Positions 1 to 5,637 of a stretch of 50,025 nt of DNA are shown here, piece by piece. A program made the translations under genes and the position numbers. The notes under the pieces were generated by a model that saw only the letters and a list, made by a program, of their open reading frames with translations, was not told the origin of the DNA and made no database searches. The first letter of the stretch is position 1; each line of letters opens with the position of its first letter. Source of the DNA: Patescibacteria group bacterium (GTDB lineage Bacteria; Patescibacteriota; CPR2; UBA1875; CAIMLA01); contig JAQUMB010000004.1 in the NCBI GenBank assembly GCA_028718325.1, forward strand, positions 1 to 50,025, written 5' to 3'.

Positions 1-71
1 CAAATGCCGGGAACTTCAAAACCCTGAAGCCGAGTTCCATCCAAACCTCCAAAAGTGAGCACATTTTTCAT
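1..71 (-). CDS. 5' end of an unrecognised gene, cut by the window edge
   Basis: An ATG at 71-69 opens a frame that runs off the left edge and reads MKNVLTFGGLDGTRLQGFEV and a few more residues. Only 23 codons are visible and I do not recognise the family. A TATAAT box 14 bases upstream gives a short leader, and no clear Shine-Dalgarno sequence is visible. The frame is supported by the promoter placement and by the hairpin at 132-163 separating it from the gene behind it. It could be any small-protein or enzyme N-terminus. Confidence 0.45.
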   Translation of the reverse strand, partial: MKNVLTFGGLDGTRLQGFEVPGI

Positions 72-84
72 TTTTGTTTGTTAC

Positions 85-90
85 ATTATA
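85..90 (-). promoter_or_regulatory. -10 box (TATAAT) for the gene at the left edge
   Basis: On the minus strand TATAAT lies 13-14 bases before the ATG at 71. I see no good -35 hexamer at 16-18 bases. The predicted transcript would have a leader of only about 5-8 bases. Confidence 0.5.
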
Positions 91-131
91 CCAAAATAAG
101 AAAACCACCACTTGATTACACAAAGGGAGTA

Positions 132-163
132 GCCCCAGCTGAGGGAGAATCCTCAGCTGGGGC
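132..163 (-). terminator. Perfect 13-bp hairpin after the RlpA-like gene
   Basis: The arms 132-144 and 151-163 (GCCCCAGCTGAGG and its complement) pair perfectly around a 6-base loop. The hairpin lies about 45 bases past the stop of the minus-strand gene 207-731. Beyond it the minus strand reads TACTCCCTTT, a weak T-tract, so it may work as a terminator or as a 3'-end stabiliser. Confidence 0.6.
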
Positions 164-206
164 AGCGGACTTGGTGGAGGGAGGCCAGATCGACTAGAGG
201 TCGATC

Positions 207-731
207 CTACTTTATCTTACGAACCTGTCGCCACTGGATGGTTTGGTTACCGGAAAAGACGGTGTAGTGCTTGATGACGCCTTTTCTTACCAGCTTTTTG
301 CCAAACCAATCCAGGTAGCTGCGGGTTCCGCCCATCAGCTCTAGTGTTCTGGAATTTGGTCCGCGATCAGCGATCTCGATCACGATTCGGACATGATTGT
401 AACTGATTTCAACCCACGAGCCCAGTGGCAGGGACTGATTTGGATTGGCAGCGCCATAAAGCACATACTGCTTTGGATGTTTTTCCCAAAGCTTGATGTG
501 CTTGGCACTGTTGCTCAGCATAATCTTGCCAGAAGCTGTTTGGTTGCCATAACAACCGGGACCGTACCAAGTCGATGTGGTGCTTTGCCAACCTGAAACA
601 GATCGGAAATCACCGGTCACTGAATGGATGACGGTTTTGGTTCTTGCCATGCTTGTTGCGGCAGTCCAGCCCATGAGCAAGGTCACGCTCAAGACCAGAA
701 CAACCAGAATGAGTAGTTTCTTCGAAGACAT
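207..731 (-). CDS. Secreted RlpA-like double-psi beta-barrel protein
   Basis: The 174-residue protein starts MSSKKLL, followed by a hydrophobic stretch to about residue 24 and an alanine-rich end, which looks like a signal peptide or membrane anchor. The rest matches an RlpA/expansin-type double-psi beta-barrel: an N-terminal TWYGPGCYGNQTASG strand (compare SWYGPGFHGRRTASG in RlpA) and a later IEIADRGPNSRTLEL carrying the conserved DRGP aspartate. Such domains bind or cleave peptidoglycan outside the cell. I chose the start at 731 because AAGGGG lies 5 bases before it; a frame extension to 857 has no such site and would bury the signal peptide. It is monocistronic, with its own promoter and hairpin, and looks richer in GC than the glycolytic genes. 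Confidence 0.75.
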   Translation of the reverse strand: MSSKKLLILVVLVLSVTLLMGWTAATSMARTKTVIHSVTGDFRSVSGWQSTTSTWYGPGCYGNQTASGKIMLSNSAKHIKLWEKHPKQYVLYGAANPNQSLPLGSWVEISYNHVRIVIEIADRGPNSRTLELMGGTRSYLDWFGKKLVRKGVIKHYTVFSGNQTIQWRQVRKIK

Positions 732-766
732 CAGTCCCCTTTGGTTTGGTCTGGGTAGTCCGATTA

Positions 767-781
767 TCATCGGGCCCCCAT
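767..781 (-). other. Possible leader mini-ORF (MGAR-stop)
   Basis: In the leader of the RlpA-like gene, GGAGG (793-789) lies 7 bases before an ATG that opens a four-codon frame ending in TGA. It sits about 35 bases before the main start. This could be a regulatory minicistron or chance; only the good Shine-Dalgarno spacing supports it. Confidence 0.25.
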
Positions 782-828
782 AACACGGCCTCCGGATTGT
801 GAAGTTGCTCCCCAAAAAGTCCTTCAGG

Positions 829-857
829 ATTATATCATAGGTAACCAAGTTTTTCAA
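829..857 (-). promoter_or_regulatory. Sigma70-type promoter of the RlpA-like gene
   Basis: The minus strand reads TTGAAA (857-852), a 17-base spacer, then TATAAT (834-829), with TG at the extended -10 position. It predicts a leader of about 90 bases for the gene starting at 731. Confidence 0.75.
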
Positions 858-902
858 TGATCTTGCCGCATGGGGTAAACATAAGGTGATAAAAAAGAGA
901 AC

Positions 903-955
903 GCCCTAAACAACTGACGCTCTCATATGTTGTGAGTAGTCATCGTGTTTAGGGC
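903..955 (-). terminator. Terminator hairpin of the 101-aa orphan gene
   Basis: The 9-bp arms GCCCTAAAC (903-911) and GTTTAGGGC (947-955) enclose a loop with a smaller internal stem. On the minus strand a run of Ts (GTTCTCTTTTTTAT) follows directly, as expected of an intrinsic terminator for the gene ending at 962. Confidence 0.75.
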
Positions 956-961
956 ATGTTA

Positions 962-1267
962 TTAATAGCTCTCGCTAGGATTGAGTTGGAAGGAAGCAAT
1001 CCCGCTGGTCCTGTTATTGCCATCTTCCCGGTCTTTGGCGTAGTAGCGGACACAAATAGTCTTGTTGTTTGGCAGTCTTCCAGAGATGATCCAGGGATCA
1101 TCTTCGTTGAGAGGCCTTTCGATCGAGCTTACCTCTACCACGTAGTGTGCTTCCTGAGTCACGAAGGAAATGGGGCTATTTGACCCCACCCATATGTGAT
1201 AGCAAGCGTTTAGCGCTATTTCACTTGGGCCGCGAGTCAAAATATACTTTTCCTCAGTTTCAATCAA
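962..1267 (-). CDS. Orphan 101-aa protein, unrecognised
   Basis: The frame begins at TTG (1267), 9 bases after a strong AGGAGGT Shine-Dalgarno sequence. The product starts MIETEEKYIL, is hydrophilic, has no signal peptide or membrane segment, and contains two cysteines (in NACYHIW and TICVRYY). I recognise no family. A TTGAAA-16-TATACT promoter lies upstream and an intrinsic terminator follows, so it is a self-contained unit. These signals make translation likely even though the sequence is unfamiliar. It looks richer in GC than the housekeeping genes of the window. Confidence 0.65.
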   Translation of the reverse strand: MIETEEKYILTRGPSEIALNACYHIWVGSNSPISFVTQEAHYVVEVSSIERPLNEDDPWIISGRLPNNKTICVRYYAKDREDGNNRTSGIASFQLNPSESY

Positions 1268-1305
1268 GGTTCTTCCACCTCCTCAAAAAATCGTTGGACG
1301 TAAAC

Positions 1306-1333
1306 AGTATACAGAGTATTGGTTATATTTCAA
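1306..1333 (-). promoter_or_regulatory. Promoter of the 101-aa orphan gene
   Basis: The minus strand carries TTGAAA (1333-1328), a 16-base spacer and TATACT (1311-1306). The leader to the TTG at 1267 would be about 30 bases and includes the AGGAGGT site. Confidence 0.65.
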
Positions 1334-1354
1334 AGGTTTGTTTATTGGGGTTAG

Positions 1355-1390
1355 CCAGTCGAGAATCCAAAACCTTGGTTACTCAACTGG
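1355..1390 (-). terminator. Hairpin overlapping the end of the 80-aa membrane gene
   Basis: The arms at 1355-1363 and 1382-1390 (CCAGTCGAG and CTCAACTGG) pair with one wobble, and the intervening bases form a smaller stem. The stop codon of 1379-1621 lies inside the structure. No T-run follows, so termination is uncertain. Confidence 0.4.
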
Positions 1391-1621
1391 CGCCCGAATC
1401 TTTTGTCGATTGTCATTTTTGTGAGGTTGGAGACAAAGATACATAGTGACAGTGCAAAAACCTATGGCGGTGACAATAGTGCAGGCCAAGGAGGGCCACG
1501 TAGGTAGTTTGAAGATAAAATGGTAGGCCTCAAAGACAATAAACCAAAAAAACAGGCAGATTGCGATCAAGACCCAGAAACTGATGGTAAGTGACCAACT
1601 GCGGAACATTTTCATCTCCAT
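1379..1621 (-). CDS. Small two-helix membrane protein, unrecognised
   Basis: The product is 80 residues with two hydrophobic segments at about 9-32 and 40-63 and a short basic C-terminal tail ending QKIRAPVE. The ATG at 1621 overlaps the TAA of the upstream gene by one base (TAATG), so translation is probably coupled. Two further in-frame ATGs lie within five codons; the third has GGAGAT before it and could be the real start. The coupling suggests it works with the preceding soluble protein. I recognise no family. Confidence 0.6.
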   Translation of the reverse strand: MEMKMFRSWSLTISFWVLIAICLFFWFIVFEAYHFIFKLPTWPSLACTIVTAIGFCTVTMYLCLQPHKNDNRQKIRAPVE

Positions 1622-2025
1622 TACTTATCTAACTTTTTCTGGTAAGTATGGGTAAGGTCGATGCCTTGCAAACATGAATCTTGCCCTTGTTCTTGGTCGA
1701 ATTCGTAGTGGGCATGGCAATTTGCGACCTGTAGGCCACCGGGGGTTACGATATAGGTAACGGTGTTGATCATATCCTTCTCGAAATACCCCGAAGGTAC
1801 TGGAACGAGATTTTCAAGAGTGAAAACCATGATCTTTGATGTGTGATCGTCGATGAAGCGAACAGCAAGGCTCTTTGCTACGACACCATGAACAACACTT
1901 TGCTGATCGTCGAAATAGGATAAATCATATCTAGCCGTAACGACCCTGCAGTCATCTACTGTGCCGATTATCCAAAACCATTCATTCCCGTTATCTTTTT
2001 CGCTACCTTCGATGATGTCTTGCAT
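1621..2025 (-). CDS. Orphan 134-aa soluble protein, unrecognised
   Basis: I place the start at the ATG at 2025 (MQDIIEGSEK) because GAGGTGG lies just upstream; the frame stays open to 2076 but that extension would begin near the predicted transcription start. The protein is acidic, with an aromatic patch (NEWFWIIG), beta-rich-looking segments and no membrane helix. It may be a small cytoplasmic binding protein, but nothing identifies it. It is co-transcribed with the two-helix membrane gene that overlaps its stop codon, and its promoter is divergent from that of the glycosyltransferase. Confidence 0.6.
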   Translation of the reverse strand: MQDIIEGSEKDNGNEWFWIIGTVDDCRVVTARYDLSYFDDQQSVVHGVVAKSLAVRFIDDHTSKIMVFTLENLVPVPSGYFEKDMINTVTYIVTPGGLQVANCHAHYEFDQEQGQDSCLQGIDLTHTYQKKLDK

Positions 2026-2074
2026 GATCACCACCTCTTCATAATGATGATGACAAGGTTCGGTTCTGGCTTTC

Positions 2075-2102
2075 ACTATAGGCTATAAGTAGAAAAAATC
2101 AA
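2075..2102 (-). promoter_or_regulatory. Promoter of the 134-aa/80-aa orphan pair
   Basis: The minus strand reads TTGATT (2102-2097), a 16-base spacer and TATAGT (2080-2075). It is nearly back to back with the plus-strand promoter at 2109-2137. Confidence 0.6.
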
Positions 2103-2108
2103 GATGGA

Positions 2109-2137
2109 TTGCTATTTATCAGCAGACATACTAAAAT
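2109..2137 (+). promoter_or_regulatory. Promoter of the glycosyltransferase gene
   Basis: TTGCTA (2109-2114), a 17-base spacer and TAAAAT (2132-2137). The leader to 2164 would be about 20 bases. It contains a four-codon frame (ATG at 2153, TGA at 2165-2167) that overlaps the main ATG. Confidence 0.5.
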
Positions 2138-2163
2138 TATTAAAGTTTAACAATGAGTGAAGA

Positions 2164-3354
2164 ATGAAGATTTGTATTATTGGTCCGGTTGTGATCCCTA
2201 TTTTGGGGAAAGAGCAAAAATACGGCGGGATTGAGACAGTTATTTCGATCGCTGAAGAAGAAATGGTCAAGAGAGGACATGATGTTTATGTGTTTGCCTC
2301 GGGTGATTCGAAAGTAACTTCCAAATTGGTCGCAACTACTCCGGAAGCCCTAGGTCAAGGAGTTTCGTTTGCCAAGGAAAAAGAATGTAATCGCATCGCC
2401 TATGAGATGGCACTAGCTGAAAGACCTGATGTGATCTGGGACAATACTTTGTCTGTTTATGCCCAAGAGATGCGCGAAAATCAATCCAAATTTTTATTCA
2501 AAGCCGACATTGTTTTACACCCGAATGAACTGATTGATACCGGAGATATTCCGGTAGTCCAAACCTGGCATGGACCAGCCAAAGACCATTTACCCAAACT
2601 AATTCGTGACCTCTCTGAAGCCGGCCAATACTTTGTCAGCATTAGCAAAGATCAGGCTAGACGATATCTTGAATGCTTCGATATCAAAAATCACTTAGGA
2701 ACGGTTTATAACGCCGTGAACACAGATTTTTACTCAGTGAATTACAATAAAAAAGGTGATTATCTTTTGTGGGTTGGTAGATTTTGTATGGAAAAAGGGC
2801 CACATATTGCTATCGAAGTAGCACATAAAGTAGGTGTCCCCATCAAATTGATAGGCAAGAAAGCCGAAAAGCACGAGATAGATTATTATGACAAGTTTAT
2901 CGCTCCGATACTAGGATCGGATGATGAATATTTGGGAATGAGCACTTTAGAAGAAAAAGCTAAATTAATGAGGAATGCCAAAGCGGTTATGATGACAAAC
3001 CTTTGGGCAGAACCTTTTGGGCTAGTGGTAGCTGAGGCGATGGCTTCAGGTACACCTGTAGTCGGACCGGCTCTGGGCTCACTTACCGAGATGATTGATC
3101 AAACCGGAGTCCTAATTCCTGTCGATGATCTGGGACTAAATGAAAATGACACTGAAGTTACGGAATCCCAAAGAAACTATATAGATCGTATTGCTAAAAG
3201 TATGAAAAAACTGAATAATATCCCCCCGCAAGTACCACGGAAAAGAGCAGAATTTTTGTTTTCTCCTCGACATAATGTTGATGGTTATGAAGAAGCTTTC
3301 TCCAAAGCAATGTTTTTGAAGGAAAGTGAACGCAAGGGTCTGATCCAGGCCTAG
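2164..3354 (+). CDS. Family 4 glycosyltransferase (GT-B fold)
   Basis: The 396-residue protein begins MKICIIGPVVIPIL and has a glycine-rich YGGIE loop near residue 20, as in GT4 enzymes. The second Rossmann half begins near residue 195 (YLLWVGRFCMEKGPH) and holds the E-x7-E motif: E283 in AEPFG and E291 in VVAEAMASGTPVV, which binds the nucleotide sugar. Such enzymes build surface glycans, glycolipids or related sugar conjugates at the inner membrane; donor and acceptor cannot be told from sequence. Its length is normal. No Shine-Dalgarno sequence stands out (GAGTGAAGA precedes the ATG). It is the only recognisable biosynthetic enzyme among the orphan genes of the first 5 kb. Confidence 0.85.
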   Translation: MKICIIGPVVIPILGKEQKYGGIETVISIAEEEMVKRGHDVYVFASGDSKVTSKLVATTPEALGQGVSFAKEKECNRIAYEMALAERPDVIWDNTLSVYAQEMRENQSKFLFKADIVLHPNELIDTGDIPVVQTWHGPAKDHLPKLIRDLSEAGQYFVSISKDQARRYLECFDIKNHLGTVYNAVNTDFYSVNYNKKGDYLLWVGRFCMEKGPHIAIEVAHKVGVPIKLIGKKAEKHEIDYYDKFIAPILGSDDEYLGMSTLEEKAKLMRNAKAVMMTNLWAEPFGLVVAEAMASGTPVVGPALGSLTEMIDQTGVLIPVDDLGLNENDTEVTESQRNYIDRIAKSMKKLNNIPPQVPRKRAEFLFSPRHNVDGYEEAFSKAMFLKESERKGLIQA

Positions 3355-3390
3355 CTTAATCTGTTATTTTTTGTTATTATAAATCTAAGG

Positions 3391-3420
3391 TTAACTTCTT
3401 TTTGAAGTTCTTAGTATATT
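3391..3420 (+). promoter_or_regulatory. Candidate promoter of the 139-aa orphan gene
   Basis: TTAACT (3391-3396), an 18-base spacer and TATATT (3415-3420). It implies a leader of about 85 bases containing the hairpin at 3434-3454. Confidence 0.4.
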
Positions 3421-3433
3421 GACAGGACAAGTG

Positions 3434-3460
3434 CTTACGGACATCGTTCGTAGGTTTTCT
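3434..3460 (+). terminator. Hairpin and T-run between glycosyltransferase and orphan gene
   Basis: The arms at 3434-3442 and 3446-3454 (around TACGGAC/GTTCGTA) pair with two wobbles around a 3-base loop, followed by TTTTCTT. It may end the glycosyltransferase transcript. If the promoter at 3391-3420 is real it would also sit in the next gene's leader, like an attenuator. Confidence 0.4.
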
Positions 3461-3512
3461 TAGGGGTTGTGATAACGAGCAGCTATATTGGATAGTTCAA
3501 CAGGGGAGAGAA

Positions 3513-3932
3513 ATGAAAGAATACCCGATCGAGTATAGGCTGAGAGTCAATAAGACTTTTAATGAAACCTTCAGGGTTGCTTATGACCTGCTGGCTTCGG
3601 TTTATGCTCATGAACGACCTGGGGACAACCTGCCGTATCTTGCGGTCAGAAATGCCCAGGAAGCTTTCAATGTGCCGACAGGAAAAGTCGAAAGCAACCT
3701 CGGAGACTTTACCCATAAAGTATGGAGACGCTGGCACCAGGTTAACAACAGAGAAAGTAGTGTCGACCTCCAAGCACCATCTAACTGTCTTATGTACGGA
3801 ATCTGGCATCTTTTGATGGGTGTCGAGAAATACAATTTCGGTAAACTCGAAGACGCTCAATGGTTTGCCGATAAAGCTGAAATTACCTTGAAAGATATCG
3901 AGGCTAGATGTCTCATGTCTGCCGCAAGGTAA
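3513..3932 (+). CDS. Orphan 139-aa protein, unrecognised
   Basis: The ATG at 3513 follows GGGGAGAGAA, a plausible Shine-Dalgarno sequence. The product looks helical and soluble, with a basic-aromatic patch (FTHKVWRRWHQVNN) near the middle and a C-terminal half (SNCLMYGIWHLLMGV, then KLEDAQWFADKAEITLKDIEAR) that resembles a pair of TPR-like helices. That resemblance is weak and I do not assign a family. The gene is a single unit, closed by a perfect 15-bp hairpin. Its base composition matches the other orphan genes rather than the glycolytic block. Confidence 0.6.
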   Translation: MKEYPIEYRLRVNKTFNETFRVAYDLLASVYAHERPGDNLPYLAVRNAQEAFNVPTGKVESNLGDFTHKVWRRWHQVNNRESSVDLQAPSNCLMYGIWHLLMGVEKYNFGKLEDAQWFADKAEITLKDIEARCLMSAAR

Positions 3933-3952
3933 AGTAGAAGTGTCTTGTCAAA

Positions 3953-3987
3953 GGTTTGGTCCGTTGGAATTCCCAACGGACCAAACC
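3953..3987 (+). terminator. Perfect 15-bp hairpin after the 139-aa orphan gene
   Basis: The arms 3953-3967 and 3973-3987 (GGTTTGGTCCGTTGG and its complement) pair perfectly around AATTC. It starts 20 bases past the stop. The following bases are AGTAACATGTAATTTTTA, so the T-run is displaced. Confidence 0.65.
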
Positions 3988-4080
3988 AGTAACATGTAAT
4001 TTTTATAAAATAGCTTGTCATAATAATGCTTTTGTGATAAGCTTTTTTCACTTAGGAACCTCGACATCGAGAGGAGAAGG

Positions 4081-4413
4081 GTGACTAGCTCAGAAAAATC
4101 AAGCAATAGATCAATCTGGTTTGGATATTGGATCATTGGCGCCATCGTTTTGGTGGATTGCATAATCACCCAGTTCTTATACCAAAAGGGGATAGCTACC
4201 GAAGCAAACCCATTGCAGAGATTACTTCACTTGAGCATACCGATGTATCTCGTCGTGAAAGCGATTTGGTGCATCCTAGGCTTGGCATTCGTTTGGTTTT
4301 TTGAGTCTCGTTACTTCAAGGTGGTTCGTCGACTGCTTTGGGTATTGATGATTGCTTACCCAACCTTGTACGTTGGTCTAACGACCGTGAGCTACCTCTC
4401 TTCTCGTGGGTGA
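4081..4413 (+). CDS. Small multi-pass membrane protein, DUF5658-like
   Basis: The GTG at 4081 follows AGGAGAAGG at good spacing. The 110-residue product has three or four hydrophobic segments (about 13-35, 53-72 and 80-105). The first carries an intramembrane aspartate (VLVDCIITQFLYQKG), followed by ATEANPLQRLL. The D...T...G...E-NPL pattern recalls DUF5658-type integral membrane proteins of unknown function; this is from memory and not certain. The gene stands alone, with two hairpins behind it. Confidence 0.65.
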   Translation: MTSSEKSSNRSIWFGYWIIGAIVLVDCIITQFLYQKGIATEANPLQRLLHLSIPMYLVVKAIWCILGLAFVWFFESRYFKVVRRLLWVLMIAYPTLYVGLTTVSYLSSRG

Positions 4414-4431
4414 GAAAGGTCCTAAGCACCC

Positions 4432-4458
4432 GCGGGTTAGCCTAATTGGCTTGCCCGC
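4432..4458 (+). terminator. Imperfect hairpin after the DUF5658-like gene
   Basis: The arms 4432-4442 and 4448-4458 (GCGGGTTAGCC and GGCTTGCCCGC) pair with one wobble and one mismatch around TAATT. No T-run follows directly; a stronger terminator lies 18 bases on. Confidence 0.4.
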
Positions 4459-4475
4459 TAGACCTAAAAACAAAT

Positions 4476-4503
4476 AAGAAGCTCAAACCCGAGCTTCTTT
4501 TTA
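4476..4503 (+). terminator. Rho-independent terminator
   Basis: The arms AAGAAGCTC (4476-4484) and GAGCTTCTT (4491-4499) enclose AAACCC and run into TTTAATTT. This is the most canonical intrinsic terminator in the first 5 kb. Confidence 0.85.
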
Positions 4504-4522
4504 ATTTGTGTATTAATAATAT

Positions 4523-4552
4523 TTTAGATTTATCTTTCAAAAAATGTATAAT
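4523..4552 (+). promoter_or_regulatory. Candidate promoter of the 15-aa/117-aa gene pair
   Basis: TATAAT (4547-4552) with TTTAGA (4523-4528) at an 18-base spacer. The -10 is perfect and the -35 is weak. Confidence 0.5.
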
Positions 4553-4590
4553 ACAAATGTAAATAAGAGATATTATCGTGGAGGGTATTG

Positions 4591-4638
4591 ATGTTAGTGA
4601 GGAGTGAAAAGTATAAACGGATTATTCTGGGGCTATAA
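4591..4638 (+). CDS. 15-codon leader ORF coupled to the next gene
   Basis: An ATG at 4591, five bases after GGAGGG (4580-4585), opens a frame encoding MLVRSEKYKRIILGL. It stops at TAA 4636-4638, whose last base is the A of the next gene's ATG. The downstream gene has only a weak Shine-Dalgarno sequence of its own, so ribosomes terminating here may reinitiate. The peptide is short, basic and hydrophobic at the end. It may only serve translation coupling. Confidence 0.45.
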   Translation: MLVRSEKYKRIILGL

Positions 4639-4991
4639 TGGTTGATGATACGGGGCAAACAGACAAGAAGGCAATCAGTCTTTTAAAGAAGAAAATCGAT
4701 TTTTTGGATGTGGGGAGTGTTTTTTTAAGCATCTGCATATTGCTTGTTACTTTTTCGAGGTTTACCGGCCAATTGTTTGCTGATTGGCAGGTAGATGAAT
4801 TATTTGGTCTGTTGATAATCTCAATATTGATAATTGGTGTTTCGACTGGCACAATAGGTCTAGTTAAGGAAGGTGCAAACAAAAACAATAAATGGAAGTT
4901 TGTTATAGCGGCAATGATTGTTTCCGTTTTTTTAGTTGGGTGGGTCTTTTATACATACATTATGATTGATATAGAGCCTGCAACTATGTAA
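4638..4991 (+). CDS. Membrane protein with three predicted helices, unrecognised
   Basis: The 117-residue product has a charged N-terminus (about 1-24) and hydrophobic stretches at about 26-43, 57-77 and 87-111. A short basic loop (EGANKNNKWK) lies between the last two. No family is recognised. The start at 4638 overlaps the stop of the 15-codon frame as TAATG. Its codon use is AT-rich like the housekeeping genes, unlike the preceding orphans. No terminator is obvious behind it. Confidence 0.6.
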   Translation: MVDDTGQTDKKAISLLKKKIDFLDVGSVFLSICILLVTFSRFTGQLFADWQVDELFGLLIISILIIGVSTGTIGLVKEGANKNNKWKFVIAAMIVSVFLVGWVFYTYIMIDIEPATM

Positions 4992-5058
4992 AGACGTCAC
5001 AGCTTTCGCTAGCTCTAGTCTTCCTATAATCTAACTATAAATTGTTACTTCTATCACT

Positions 5059-5088
5059 CAGGGGTTCGAAACATCGAGTCTGCCAAAA
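5059..5088 (+). repeat. Degenerate plus-strand copy of the tRNA-Glu 3' end
   Basis: CAGGGGTTCGAA (5059-5070) is identical to the T-arm of the tRNA-Glu at 5303-5377 read in the sense direction. GTCTGCCAAAA (5078-5088) matches the tRNA 3' end plus flank at 10 of 11 positions. The bases between have diverged, so no tRNA can fold. Confidence 0.5.
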
Positions 5089-5129
5089 GAAAAAGTCCCA
5101 GCTTACGCTGAGACGCTTTCTTTTGGCAG
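5080..5129. repeat. 13-bp inverted repeat within the tRNA-fragment region
   Basis: CTGCCAAAAGAAA (5080-5092) pairs perfectly with 5117-5129, and the loop holds a second stem (CAGC/GCTG). The outer arms are the two opposed copies of the tRNA 3' end and its flank, so the hairpin may simply result from inverted tRNA fragments. It could also act as a bidirectional terminator. Confidence 0.5.
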
Positions 5130-5144
5130 TCCCAAGGGGATTCG
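5121..5144 (-). repeat. 24-base direct copy of the tRNA-Glu 3' end and flank
   Basis: 5121-5144 is identical to 5300-5323: four Ts followed by GGCAGTCCCAAGGGGATTCG. It covers the CCA end, acceptor strand and part of the T-arm of the tRNA. Copies of tRNA 3' ends are typical scars of integrase attachment sites. No integrase gene is seen in the window. Confidence 0.6.
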
Positions 5145-5265
5145 CTGAGCTTCTCACCACTATCATGACCAAATAACTAATATTGGGGTTAGTAAAATAC
5201 CTCTTTGGATTAGCTGTATTAATTTTTACATTTTATCATTCAAGGGTTCTTACTCCTTAAGAACT

Positions 5266-5303
5266 AAAATGACAGTAATGGATGAAACCATTCCTGTCAT
5301 TTT
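5266..5303 (-). terminator. Hairpin directly after tRNA-Glu
   Basis: AAAATGACAG (5266-5275) pairs with 5294-5303, and AATGG with CCATT inside, around a 6-base loop. The structure abuts the encoded CCA and probably ends or processes the tRNA transcript. A second small stem (GTTCTTA/TAAGAAC) follows at about 5246-5264. Confidence 0.6.
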
Positions 5304-5377
5304 GGCAGTCCCAAGGGGATTCGAACCCCTGTTACCAGGATGAAAACCTGGCGTCCTAACCCCTAGACGATGGGACC
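5303..5377 (-). tRNA. tRNA-Glu (anticodon TTC), CCA encoded
   Basis: On the minus strand the acceptor GGTCCCA pairs with TGGGACT (one G-U at the end). The D-arm is GTCTAGGGGTTAGGAC. The anticodon stem CCAGG/CCTGG encloses TTTTCAT with anticodon TTC. The T-arm is AGGGG-TTCGAAT-CCCCT, followed by G and an encoded CCA. The gene has its own promoter and a hairpin on each side. Confidence 0.95.
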
Positions 5378-5484
5378 ACGTCGAAAGTCACTATCAGCTA
5401 TCGCAGATTAACTCTCGCTACGCTTTCTCTTCCGATAAAATCAAAGAGCATTTTATCGGTGTAAAACGCCACTTTAACTTTAGA

Positions 5485-5513
5485 ATTATAGCAAAAATTG
5501 CTTGCTAATTCAA
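5485..5513 (-). promoter_or_regulatory. Promoter of tRNA-Glu
   Basis: The minus strand reads TTGAAT (5513-5508), a 17-base spacer and TATAAT (5490-5485). The transcript would start near 5478 and carry a roughly 100-base 5' leader. The leader contains a perfect 10-bp hairpin (5432-5441 with 5450-5459), probably removed during tRNA maturation. Confidence 0.75.
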
Positions 5514-5592
5514 GGTTTTATGCTAGATTTTGCTTCATTTATTTATTTCACTGAAGTACAATTATGATAGATCCAAAATAAAACTTTATACC

Positions 5593-5620
5593 TGCTATAT
5601 TATGAAGGCAGGAATGCCTT
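5593..5620 (+). promoter_or_regulatory. Extended -10 promoter and 5' hairpin before gap
   Basis: TG-C-TATATT (5593-5601) is an extended -10 box without a good -35. The predicted start falls at about 5607, within a perfect hairpin AAGGCA-GGAA-TGCCTT (5605-5620). The gap mRNA would then begin with a stem-loop directly before the GAAGGAGG site at 5622-5629. Confidence 0.5.
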
Positions 5621-5637
5621 TGAAGGAGGAAAACAAA

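Noticed and set aside
207-857. Longer form of the RlpA-like protein (216 aa, start at 857)
   Set aside because: The extra N-terminus would lie upstream of the promoter's predicted start, has no ribosome site and would bury the signal peptide.
903-955. Hairpins after the orphan genes as integron attC sites
   Set aside because: The arms GCCCTAAAC/GTTTAGGGC recall attC ends, but they do not fit the RYYYAAC/GTTRRRY cores, differ entirely between the units, the genes face both ways, and no integrase is present.
5059-5144. A second tRNA gene
   Set aside because: Only T-arm and 3'-end pieces of tRNA-Glu are there; there is no D-arm, anticodon arm or pairing acceptor.
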